A stretch of DNA of 7,900 bases from an uncultured Collinsella sp. (GCA_900544755.1 UQWQ01000087.1:1-7900); one strand, 5' to 3'. Shown: positions 1 to 5,449, counted from the stretch's first letter. Notes: generated from the letters alone by a model not told the origin. Made by a program: numbers and translations.

Positions 1-21
1 GAAAGCACTTAATGTGCTTTC
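1..21. other. Perfect hairpin at window edge
   Basis: GAAAGCAC (1-8) and GTGCTTTC (14-21) form an 8-bp perfect stem around a 5-nt loop. No T-run follows on the plus strand, so it is not a good plus-strand terminator. A minus-strand terminator would need A residues before position 1, which are outside the window. It may close off an upstream unit, but that cannot be judged here. Confidence 0.4.
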
Positions 22-139
22 CGTCTTGCGCAGGACTGTAGAGCAGCAAACTTAATATATTTCGCCGCCCCTCTGCCAAGCCCAGGCGACTCCACGCACT
101 TTACCTGCGTAAACAATGTGAGTGAAATATGAATCTCGA

Positions 140-164
140 TGGATACGCCCGCAGCCGTGTATAC
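140..164 (+). promoter_or_regulatory. Motif copy 1, shared with the rplB leader
   Basis: This segment matches 2005-2029 at 22 of 25 positions. The shared core is TGGA, then ACGCCCG, then CCGTGTATAC. TATACT at 160-165 is a good match to a sigma-70 -10 hexamer. The TGGATA at 140-145 resembles a -35, but the 14-nt spacing is too short for a standard promoter. It could instead be an activator site, a promoter class of this lineage, or part of the leader RNA. Being found only before two ribosomal protein segments supports a regulatory role; the type is not settled. Confidence 0.5.
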
Positions 165-276
165 TAAACAGCTGTGTGTAACCAGGGGAGTATTCTGGCT
201 GGACAAAATGCCTGCTTAATAGGGTTGTCAGGTAGTCTGGGCGAAATACAAGGCTGGGGAGCACGTCGTGTAAGTA

Positions 277-341
277 GTGGTCCTCTAGGGGCGTACGCTC
301 GGTGGTGTACGCATTGTCCCAAGACCACGCGAGAGTTGGGA
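277..341 (+). promoter_or_regulatory. Candidate switch-like RNA leader of rplC
   Basis: One fold nests three stems: GTGGTC (277-282) with GACCAC (323-328), GGG (288-290) with CCC (318-320), and GCGTAC (291-296) with GTACGC (307-312), closing a 10-nt loop. A competing fold pairs TCCCAA (317-322) with TTGGGA (336-341), just upstream of the rplC start at 349. The two folds share bases 317-328 and exclude each other. The second would hide the region where a ribosome-binding site should lie. This layout fits autogenous control by a ribosomal protein, as L4 controls the S10 operon in Escherichia coli, but no specific known leader class is claimed. Confidence 0.5.
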
Positions 342-348
342 TCATATC

Positions 349-969
349 TTGATCAGCATGATTCTCGGCCGCAAGATTGGCATGACCCAGGTTTGGGACG
401 AGGACGATAACGTCGTTCCCGTCACGGTCATCCAGGCTGGCCCCTGCGCTGTCTCGCAGGTTAAAACTCAGGCAACCGACGGCTATGACGCCGTCCAGAT
501 CGGTTTCGGCGTCATCAAGGCCAAGAACGTGAACAAGCCCATGGCTGGTCACTTCGCCAAGGCTGGCGTCGAGCCTGTCCGCTTCCTTCGTGAGGTCCGC
601 GTCGAGAACGGCGAGGAGCACAAGGTCGGCGAGGTCGTCACCGTCGCTGATTTCGCTGATGTCGAGAAGGTCGACGTCATCGGTACCTCCAAGGGTAAGG
701 GCTTCCAGGGTCGCATCAAGCGCTGGGGTCAGCGCCGCGGTCCTATGACGCATGGTTCTCACTTCCAGCGTCACCCCGGTTCTATCGGTCAGTGCGCCTA
801 TCCTGCGCGCGTCCTCAAGGGCGTCAAGATGGCCGGTCACATGGGTAACGAGCGCGTTACCGTCAAGAACCTTTCCGTTGTCCGCATCGATGCCGAGCAG
901 AACCTCATCTTGGTCAAGGGCGCTGTCCCGGGTGCCAAGAATGGTCTCGTCGCCATCCGTATGGCCTAA
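349..969 (+). CDS. rplC: 50S ribosomal protein L3
   Basis: L3 is one of the first proteins to bind 23S rRNA; its long loop reaches towards the peptidyl transferase centre. The 206-residue product is full length. It has the N-terminal GRKIGMTQVWDE block, the TSKGKGFQG signature in the middle, and the HPGSIGQCAYPARVLKG and KMAGHMGNERVTVKNL stretches typical of the extended loop. The start chosen is TTG at 349, giving MISMILGRKIGMTQ, because L3 proteins usually carry several residues before the GxKxGMTQ block. The ATG at 358 (203 residues) is the alternative. Neither has a strong Shine-Dalgarno: only GAGAG (331-335) and TTGGGA (336-341) lie upstream, both in a predicted hairpin. A weak site plus a TTG start suggests translation-level control. 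It is the first gene of the unit visible here; rpsJ is missing upstream. Confidence 0.97.
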   Translation: MISMILGRKIGMTQVWDEDDNVVPVTVIQAGPCAVSQVKTQATDGYDAVQIGFGVIKAKNVNKPMAGHFAKAGVEPVRFLREVRVENGEEHKVGEVVTVADFADVEKVDVIGTSKGKGFQGRIKRWGQRRGPMTHGSHFQRHPGSIGQCAYPARVLKGVKMAGHMGNERVTVKNLSVVRIDAEQNLILVKGAVPGAKNGLVAIRMA

Positions 970-1015
970 GGGCCCAGCCCATTTAGCCCAGCGTCATACC
1001 AAGGAGAACACTTAA

Positions 1016-1642
1016 ATGGCAAAGTTTGAAGTAAAGAACAGCGAGGGCAAGAAGGTCGCCGAGGCCGAGCTCGCCGCTGAGGTGTACGGCATCGAGCCGA
1101 ACATCCACGTTATGCACCACATCGTCAAGTGCCAGATGGCCTCTTGGCGTCAGGGCACCCAGTCTGCTAAGGGTCGCTCTGAGGTTTCCGGTGGCGGCAA
1201 GAAGCCTTGGCGTCAGAAGGGCACCGGCCGTGCCCGCCAGGGTTCCATCCGTGCTGCCCAGTGGCGTCACGGTGGCGTCGTCTTCGCCCCCAAGCCCCGT
1301 TCCTACGCTAAGCGTATGAACAACAAGGAGGTCAAGCTGGCTATGCGCTCCGCGCTGTCCGCCAAGCTGGCCGATGGCGAGCTCGTGCTCGTCGACGACT
1401 ACGGCTTCGAGAAGCCTTCCACCAAGGCTGCCGTCGCCATGCTCAAGGCTCTCGGCCTTGAGGGCAAGCGTCTGACCATCATCGTTCGCGATGAGGACGT
1501 CAACGCCTACCTGTCGTTCCGCAACATTCCCAAGACGTTCATCATCACCGCTGACGAGGCCAACACCTACGATCTCGTCAACAACAACGCTGTGCTGATG
1601 CCCGCCGACATCGCCGCTCACTTCGGGGAGGTGCTTGCATAA
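1016..1642 (+). CDS. rplD: 50S ribosomal protein L4
   Basis: L4 binds 23S rRNA domain I and its extended loop lines the nascent-peptide exit tunnel. In Escherichia coli it also represses the S10 operon by binding the mRNA leader. The 208-residue product has the expected length. The tunnel-loop region, about residues 46-100, contains GRSEVSGGGKKPWRQKGTG, RARQGSIRAAQWRHGG and the APKPRSYAKRMN segment, all diagnostic of L4. ATG at 1016 is preceded by AAGGAG (1001-1006). The 46-nt gap after rplC holds no obvious structure. Its regulatory role here is inference from the family; the leader before rplC is the natural place to look for its target. Confidence 0.98.
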   Translation: MAKFEVKNSEGKKVAEAELAAEVYGIEPNIHVMHHIVKCQMASWRQGTQSAKGRSEVSGGGKKPWRQKGTGRARQGSIRAAQWRHGGVVFAPKPRSYAKRMNNKEVKLAMRSALSAKLADGELVLVDDYGFEKPSTKAAVAMLKALGLEGKRLTIIVRDEDVNAYLSFRNIPKTFIITADEANTYDLVNNNAVLMPADIAAHFGEVLA

Positions 1643-1930
1643 ATGACCGCCCACGAGATCATCATCCGTCCGATCGTGTCCGAGCGTTCCTTCTCCGGCA
1701 TGGAGCAGAACAAGTACACGTTCGAGGTCGCCAAGGATGCTAACAAGTATCAGATCAAGGACGCTGTCGAGGAGATCTTCGGCGTCAAGGTCGTTCGCGT
1801 GAACACCTTGACGGTCAAGCCCAAGACCAAGCGCGTGCGCTATGTCGCCGGCAAGACCCGTTCTTGGAAGAAGGCCATCGTCACGCTGGCCGAGGGCGAC
1901 ACCATCGAGGTCTTTGGCAACCAGGCCTAA
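1643..1930 (+). CDS. rplW: 50S ribosomal protein L23
   Basis: L23 sits at the exit of the ribosomal tunnel and is the docking site for trigger factor and the signal recognition particle. The 95-residue product is normal for bacteria. It opens with EIIIRPIVSERS and contains YTFEVAKDANKYQIKDAVEE, followed by FGVKVVRVNT and a basic segment (KPKTKRVRYVAGKTRSWKKA), the standard L23 order. The ATG directly follows the rplD stop codon (TAA 1640-1642, ATG 1643), so the two are probably translationally coupled. Its Shine-Dalgarno GGGGAGGTG (1625-1633) lies inside the rplD coding region. It is followed by a structured 179-nt gap before rplB. Confidence 0.98.
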   Translation: MTAHEIIIRPIVSERSFSGMEQNKYTFEVAKDANKYQIKDAVEEIFGVKVVRVNTLTVKPKTKRVRYVAGKTRSWKKAIVTLAEGDTIEVFGNQA

Positions 1931-1947
1931 GACTCGCTGCTGTTGAG

Positions 1948-1985
1948 TGAGCTCATGCCTCCCAAATAGGGGAGGCGAGAGCTCA
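1948..1985 (+). other. 14-bp hairpin between rplW and rplB
   Basis: TGAGCTC (1948-1954) pairs with GAGCTCA (1979-1985), and GCCTCCC (1957-1963) pairs with GGGAGGC (1970-1976). The stems are separated by a 2x2 mismatch (AT/GA) and close a 6-nt loop. It begins 17 nt after the rplW stop codon. It is followed by AGGTTTCGGG, with no proper U-tract, so it is not a canonical intrinsic terminator. It may slow polymerase, protect the upstream 3' end, or mark a processing site between two operon segments. Confidence 0.6.
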
Positions 1986-2004
1986 AGGTTTCGGGCGTAT
2001 AAAA

Positions 2005-2029
2005 TGGACACGCCCGGAACCGTGTATAC
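2005..2029 (+). promoter_or_regulatory. Motif copy 2, upstream of rplB
   Basis: This matches 140-164 at 22 of 25 bases, including ACGCCCG and CCGTGTATAC. TATACG (2025-2030) is -10-like, and a start 6-8 nt downstream would fall at 2036-2038, exactly where the rplB leader hairpin begins (2037). That coincidence favours a promoter. TGGACA (2005-2010) is -35-like but only 14 nt away. The area can also form two mutually exclusive hairpins: GGGCGT/ACGCCC (1993-1998/2010-2015), or CCGGA and CGT (2014-2018, 2021-2023) with ACGTCCGG (2028-2035). A second -10-like element, TATAAA, lies at 1998-2003. Confidence 0.5.
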
Positions 2030-2036
2030 GTCCGGT

Positions 2037-2106
2037 GTCATCGCACCCGAGGCAGAACCTCGAATCCCTGTCTGCGATGGCTAACGGATTCCTATTGAAA
2101 GGGATT
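2037..2106 (+). promoter_or_regulatory. Candidate structured leader of rplB with anti-SD
   Basis: An outer stem pairs 2037-2045 with 2073-2081 (CATCGCA/TGCGATG plus a T-G and a G-C pair). An inner stem pairs CGAGG (2048-2052) with CCTCG (2058-2062) around a 5-nt loop. The 10-nt 3' bulge contains AATCCC (2063-2068), perfectly complementary to GGGATT (2101-2106), the core of the rplB Shine-Dalgarno region. The site can also fold locally, TTCCT (2089-2093) with AGGGA (2100-2104). The design is what is expected of an autoregulated ribosomal protein leader. The ligand is unknown; L2 would be the simplest guess. Confidence 0.5.
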
Positions 2107-2109
2107 GTA

Positions 2110-2940
2110 ATGGCTGTAAAGCACCTTAAGCCGACCTCCGCTGGTAGGCGTTGGCAGACGATCTCCGATTTCTCTGAGATCACCTGCACCAAGCCCGAGA
2201 AGTCTCTTCTCGAGCCCCTGCCCAAGAAGGCCGGTCGTAACAACAACGGCCGCATCACCACCCGCCACCAGGGCGGCGGCGTGAAGCGTCGTTACCGCGT
2301 GATCGACTTCAAGCGCAACAAGGACGGCGTGCCCGCCAAGGTTGCCACGATCGAGTACGATCCGAACCGTTCCGCTCGCATCGCTCTGCTGCACTACGCT
2401 GACGGTGAGAAGCGCTACATCTTGGCCCCCAAGGGCCTCGAGGTCGGTCAGACCATCATGTCCGGTTCTGACGCCGACATCAAGCCGGGCAACGCTCTGC
2501 CCCTCGCCGACATCCCCGTCGGTACGCTCATCCACGCCGTTGAGTTCCAGCCGGGCAAGGGCGCCGCTATCGCCCGTTCCGCCGGTAACTCCTGCCAGCT
2601 GATGGGTAAGGAGGGCAAGTACGCCATCGTCCGTATGCCTTCCTCCGAGATGCGTCGCATCCTCGTTACCTGCCGCGCCACCGTTGGTGAGGTCGGCAAC
2701 GCCGATCACGCCAACATCGTCATCGGCAAGGCCGGCCGTAAGCGTCACATGAACGTGCGCCCGACCGTCCGCGGTACCGTCATGAACCCTGTCGACCACC
2801 CGCACGGCGGTGGCGAGGGCAAGAACCACACCTCTGGTCGTCCCTCTGTTACCCCCTGGGGTAAGCCGACGAAGGGCCTTCGTACGCGCAAGAAGAAGAA
2901 GGTCTCGAACCAGCACATCATTCGTCGCCGTAAGAAGTAA
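2110..2940 (+). CDS. rplB: 50S ribosomal protein L2
   Basis: L2 is a primary 23S rRNA-binding protein needed for subunit association and for the peptidyl transferase centre. The 276-residue product matches the usual 273-277. It has the N-terminal KPTSAGRRWQTISDFSEIT block, GGGVKRRYRVIDFKR in the OB-fold domain, and the C-terminal motif MNPVDHPHGGGEGKN, whose His230 corresponds to the conserved functional histidine (His229 in Escherichia coli). The end is strongly basic. ATG at 2110 was chosen because AAAGGGA (2098-2104) lies at good distance and the family begins MAVK. In-frame GTG (2035) and ATG (2077) starts upstream lack ribosome-binding sites and lie inside the leader hairpin. It appears to head a second segment of the operon, given the long structured gap before it. 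Confidence 0.98.
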   Translation: MAVKHLKPTSAGRRWQTISDFSEITCTKPEKSLLEPLPKKAGRNNNGRITTRHQGGGVKRRYRVIDFKRNKDGVPAKVATIEYDPNRSARIALLHYADGEKRYILAPKGLEVGQTIMSGSDADIKPGNALPLADIPVGTLIHAVEFQPGKGAAIARSAGNSCQLMGKEGKYAIVRMPSSEMRRILVTCRATVGEVGNADHANIVIGKAGRKRHMNVRPTVRGTVMNPVDHPHGGGEGKNHTSGRPSVTPWGKPTKGLRTRKKKKVSNQHIIRRRKK

Positions 2941-2972
2941 TTTCGGATACCGAGTTTTAGGAGAAAGCACTT

Positions 2973-3233
2973 ATGAGCAGAAGTCTCAAAAAGGGCCCGT
3001 TCGTGGAGACTCGCCTTCTCTCGCGTATCACCGCGATGAACGAGGCTGGCAAGAAGGACGTCGTGAAGACCTGGTCCCGCGCGTCCACCATCTTCCCCGA
3101 GATGGTTGGTCACACCATCGCCGTCCACGACGGCCGCAAGCATGTGCCCGTGTATGTTACCGAGTCCATGGTTGGTCACAAGCTCGGCGAGTTCGCGCCG
3201 ACTCGTACGTTCCGTGGCCACAAGGCCAAATAG
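2973..3233 (+). CDS. rpsS: 30S ribosomal protein S19
   Basis: S19 sits in the head of the 30S subunit, contacts 16S rRNA with S13, and lies near the A-site tRNA. The 86-residue product has the hallmark start MSRSLKKGPFV and the signature GRKHVPVYVTESMVGHKLGE followed by FAPTRTFRGH. ATG at 2973 follows AGGAG (2959-2963). The 32-nt gap after rplB contains only the ribosome-binding site. Order rplB-rpsS-rplV is the standard one. Confidence 0.98.
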   Translation: MSRSLKKGPFVETRLLSRITAMNEAGKKDVVKTWSRASTIFPEMVGHTIAVHDGRKHVPVYVTESMVGHKLGEFAPTRTFRGHKAK

Positions 3234-3247
3234 GGGGTTAACCGTAA

Positions 3248-3619
3248 ATGGCAACTAAGTCTATTGAAACTGAGGCCACCGAGGTTCGCGCCGTCGCTAA
3301 GTACGTGCGTGTTTCCCCCAGCAAGGCCCGCCTGGTGGTCGATCTGATCCGCCGCAAGCCTGTCGCTCAGGCCTTCGACATCCTCCACTTCTGCGACCGC
3401 GCCGTCGCCGTGGATGTCGAGAAGGTTCTCCGTTCCGCCGTTGCGAACGCCGAGAACAACAACGGTCTGCGTGCCGACAACCTGGTTGTCGCCGCTGCCT
3501 ATGTTGACGAGGGTCCGACGCTTAAGCGCATCCGTCCCCGCGCCAAGGGTTCCGCTTCTCGCATTCTGAAGCGTACTTCCCACATCACCGTCGTCGTTGC
3601 TCCTCGAAAGGAGGCGTAA
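3248..3619 (+). CDS. rplV: 50S ribosomal protein L22
   Basis: L22 contacts all six domains of 23S rRNA; its extended beta-hairpin narrows the exit tunnel and is a site of macrolide resistance mutations. The 123-residue product has the AKYVRVSPSKARLVVDLIRR block, the NAENNNGLRADNLVV segment, and the hairpin region (about residues 82-105) with GPTLKRIRPRAKGSA followed by the conserved TSHITVVV strand. The N-terminus is a little longer than the minimal L22 (about 10 residues). AGGGGG (3232-3237), overlapping the rpsS stop codon, is the likely ribosome-binding site for ATG 3248. Confidence 0.97.
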   Translation: MATKSIETEATEVRAVAKYVRVSPSKARLVVDLIRRKPVAQAFDILHFCDRAVAVDVEKVLRSAVANAENNNGLRADNLVVAAAYVDEGPTLKRIRPRAKGSASRILKRTSHITVVVAPRKEA

Positions 3620-3625
3620 AGCTGT

Positions 3626-4336
3626 ATGGGTCAGAAAGTCTACCCCACCGGCTTCCGTCTTGGCATCACCGAGAACTGGCGCTCCCGCTGGTTCGCAGAG
3701 AAGGATTACGCTAAGACCCTCGGTAACGATCTCGAGATCCGCAAGTACCTCGAGAAGCGTCTTTCCCGCGCAGCTGTCTCCCGCGTCGAGATCGAGCGCG
3801 CTGGCGACAAGGTGAAGGTCATCATCCTCACCGCTCGCCCCGGCGTTGTCATCGGTAAGAAGGGTGCCGAGATCGATACCCTCCGCACCGAGCTCGAGAA
3901 GGTCGCTGGCGTCTCCAAGGGCCAGCTCTCCGTCGACGTTGTCGAGATCAAGCGCCCCGAGCTCGACGCCAACCTCGTTGCTCAGTCTATCGCCGAGCAG
4001 CTCGAGGGCCGCGTTGCCTTCCGTCGCGCTATGCGCAAGGCTGTCCAGTCTGCCCGCAAGGCCGGCGCTAAGGGCATCCGTATCCAGTGCTCCGGTCGTC
4101 TCGGCGGTGCCGAGATGGGCCGTCGTGAGTGGTACCGCGAGGGTCGCGTGCCTCTGCACACCCTCCGTGCCAAGATCGACTACGGCACGGCTGTCGCCAG
4201 CACCACCATGGGCGCTTGCGGCGTGAAGGTCTGGATCTACCTGGGCGAGAAGCTCCCGGGCCAGCCTGTTCCCAACCCTGCACTCGAGGGCTCTTCCCGT
4301 CCTCGTCGTCGTAACTCCGAGAGGAGGGGTCAGTAG
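3626..4336 (+). CDS. rpsC: 30S ribosomal protein S3
   Basis: S3 forms part of the mRNA entry channel of the 30S head. The 236-residue product begins MGQKVYPTGFRLGI and has a type II KH domain with the GKKG loop at residues 77-80. The C-terminal S3 domain includes GAKGIRIQCSGRLGGAEMGR and YGTAVASTTMGACGVKVWIY. The tail after about residue 215 is basic and low complexity, as usual. ATG at 3626 lies 6 nt after the rplV stop; its Shine-Dalgarno AAAGGAGG (3607-3614) is inside rplV. The stop codon overlaps the rplP start (TAGTG). Confidence 0.98.
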   Translation: MGQKVYPTGFRLGITENWRSRWFAEKDYAKTLGNDLEIRKYLEKRLSRAAVSRVEIERAGDKVKVIILTARPGVVIGKKGAEIDTLRTELEKVAGVSKGQLSVDVVEIKRPELDANLVAQSIAEQLEGRVAFRRAMRKAVQSARKAGAKGIRIQCSGRLGGAEMGRREWYREGRVPLHTLRAKIDYGTAVASTTMGACGVKVWIYLGEKLPGQPVPNPALEGSSRPRRRNSERRGQ

Positions 4337-4839
4337 TGCTTGCCCCTAAGCGTATTCTTCACCGCAAGGTGCAGCGTGGCTCCATGAAGGGCCAGGCCAA
4401 GGGTAATACCGAGCTGCATTTCGGCGAGTTTGGTATCCAGGCTCTCGAGGCCCATTGGATCACCAACCGTCAGATCGAGGCCGCTCGTATTGCCATGACC
4501 CGCTACATGAAGCGTGGCGGTCGTGTCTACATCACGATCTTCCCCGATAAGCCCATCACCAAGAAGCCTGCCGAGACTCGCATGGGTTCTGGTAAGGGTA
4601 ACCCCGAGGAGTGGGTGGCCGTCGTCAAGCCCGGCCGCATCATGTTCGAGGTCAAGGGCGTGCCCGAGGAGGTCGCTCGCGAGGCTCTGCGTCTTGCACA
4701 GCACAAGCTTCCCATCAAGACCAAGATTGTTGCTGCCAAGAACGCTGAGCAGCGCATCGAGAAGGAGATGGCTGAGGAGGCCGCTCTCGAGGCCAAGTGG
4801 GCTGCTGAGGACGCCGCCGCCGCCAAGGAGGAGAACTAA
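4336..4839 (+). CDS. rplP: 50S ribosomal protein L16, C-terminally extended
   Basis: L16 is a late-assembling 50S protein next to the A-site tRNA elbow. The start MLAPKRILHRKVQRG and the core HFGEFGIQALEAHWITNRQI, RGGRVYITIFPDKPITKKP and ETRMGSGKGNPEEWVA are typical. Translation starts at GTG 4336, which overlaps the rpsC stop (TAGTG) and is preceded by GAGGAGGGG (4321-4329); coupling to rpsC is likely. The protein has 167 residues, whereas L16 usually has about 136-145. The extra part, from about residue 135, is rich in Ala, Glu and Lys and is predicted by eye to be helical. It ends by overlapping the rpmC start (TAATG). Confidence 0.97.
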   Translation: MLAPKRILHRKVQRGSMKGQAKGNTELHFGEFGIQALEAHWITNRQIEAARIAMTRYMKRGGRVYITIFPDKPITKKPAETRMGSGKGNPEEWVAVVKPGRIMFEVKGVPEEVAREALRLAQHKLPIKTKIVAAKNAEQRIEKEMAEEAALEAKWAAEDAAAAKEEN

Positions 4840-5054
4840 TGAAGCCCGCAGAGATTCGTGAGCTCTCGGACGCTCAGCTCGTTGAGAAGCTGAAGGAAAT
4901 GCGCGCCGAGCTCTTTAACCTTCGTTTCCAGATGGCCACCAGCCAGCTGGACAACACCGCTCGCGTCAACACCGTGAAGAAGGACATCGCTCGCGTCCTC
5001 ACGGAGCAGCGCGCCCGCGAGATCGCAGCGGAGAAGTCCGCTGTCGCCGAGTAG
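4839..5054 (+). CDS. rpmC: 50S ribosomal protein L29
   Basis: L29 is a small two-helix protein near the tunnel exit, next to L23. The 71-residue product carries IRELSDAQLVEKLKEMRAEL and FNLRFQMATSQLDNTARV, then VKKDIARVLTEQRAREIA, all standard for the family; a short acidic tail follows. ATG 4839 shares its A with the rplP stop codon (TAATG), with AAGGAGGAG (4825-4833) inside rplP as ribosome-binding site. Confidence 0.97.
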   Translation: MKPAEIRELSDAQLVEKLKEMRAELFNLRFQMATSQLDNTARVNTVKKDIARVLTEQRAREIAAEKSAVAE

Positions 5055-5070
5055 GACCTAAGGAGAGAAC

Positions 5071-5331
5071 ATGACTGATTCGCGTAACTCGCGTAAGGTC
5101 CGTACGGGTGTCGTTACCTCCGTCTCCGGTGCCAAGACCATCGTTGTCACCATCACCGAGCGCAAGCGTCACCCCAAGTACGGCAAGATGATGACCAGCT
5201 CCAAGAAGCTGCACGCTCACGATGAGGAGTGCACGGCTGGCGTGGGCGATACCGTCCGCGTTATGGAGACCCGTCCTATGTCCAAGATGAAGCGTTGGCG
5301 CCTCATCGAGGTCGTCGAGCGCGCTAAATAA
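5071..5331 (+). CDS. rpsQ: 30S ribosomal protein S17
   Basis: S17 is an OB-fold protein that binds helix 11 of 16S rRNA early in 30S assembly. The 86-residue product has KVRTGVVTSVSGAKTIVVTI, then RKRHPKYGKMM, KLHAHDEECTAGVGDTVRV and METRPMSKMKRWRLIEVVERA, which match S17 block by block. ATG 5071 follows AAGGAGAG (5060-5067). In Escherichia coli rpsQ is the last gene of the S10 operon; the 118-nt gap that follows here keeps that boundary. Confidence 0.98.
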   Translation: MTDSRNSRKVRTGVVTSVSGAKTIVVTITERKRHPKYGKMMTSSKKLHAHDEECTAGVGDTVRVMETRPMSKMKRWRLIEVVERAK

Positions 5332-5348
5332 GCAGTCGCTCTTACGAC

Positions 5349-5403
5349 TTGTACGTTTCCGAAGATGTGCGTATGCCTGGCTTGCATACCACGGGCCGTA
5401 CAA
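5349..5403 (+). promoter_or_regulatory. Structured element between rpsQ and rplN
   Basis: An outer stem TTGTACG (5349-5355) pairs with CGTACAA (5397-5403). An inner stem pairs GTATGC (5371-5376) with GCATAC (5384-5389) around a 7-nt loop, and continues as GTG (5367-5369) with CAC (5390-5392) past a single bulged C at 5370. No T-tract follows, so it is not an intrinsic terminator. Further down, the rplN Shine-Dalgarno sits in a small loop (GTTC 5431-5434 with GAAC 5439-5442), and CCTC (5414-5417) could pair with GAGG (5436-5439). It lies at the classical S10/spc boundary and may be a leader of the second unit. No clear promoter was seen. Confidence 0.5.
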
Positions 5404-5449
5404 AGGCTGCGCACCTCTCTTCGGTTCTTAGTTCGGAGGAACATCTACC

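Larger units (their letters stand above)
22..348 (+). promoter_or_regulatory. Long gene-free leader region of rplC
   Basis: No reading frame here resembles a protein, and none of the three frames entering from the left matches the C-terminus of ribosomal protein S10, the usual upstream neighbour of L3. What can be seen: a small hairpin (94-98 with 106-110), a 25-nt motif shared with the rplB leader (140-164), a Shine-Dalgarno-like AGGGGAG (184-190) followed only by a 3-codon frame at 208, and the nested hairpin at 277-328. The simplest reading is a promoter plus a structured 5' untranslated region for the rplC unit. No convincing -35/-10 pair with standard spacing was found. Confidence 0.55.

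Noticed and set aside
174..410. Plus-strand frame across the rplC leader, considered as a leader peptide or displaced gene
   Set aside because: Starts at a GTG without a ribosome-binding site, has no protein-like features, and overlaps the true rplC start out of frame.
52..840. Minus-strand frame opposite rplC, extending into the leader
   Set aside because: Composition and extent track the rplC codons; the non-overlapping part is not protein-like.
983..2041. Long minus-strand frame (352 codons) opposite rplD/rplW
   Set aside because: It lies opposite clearly real ribosomal genes. Strong C/G-ending codon preference removes stop codons from the antisense frame. The product is Leu/Gly/Asp-rich low-complexity sequence without a recognisable domain.
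2035..2109. Longer rplB start (GTG 2035 or ATG 2077)
   Set aside because: Neither has a ribosome-binding site; both lie in the leader hairpin. ATG 2110 has AAAGGGA at good distance and matches the L2 family start.
2092..2970. Long minus-strand frame (292 codons) opposite rplB
   Set aside because: Same artefact as other antisense frames; no ribosome-binding site, no family match, and it spans the whole rplB gene.
3176..4159. Long minus-strand frame (327 codons) opposite rplV/rpsC
   Set aside because: Antisense shadow of highly expressed genes with biased codons.
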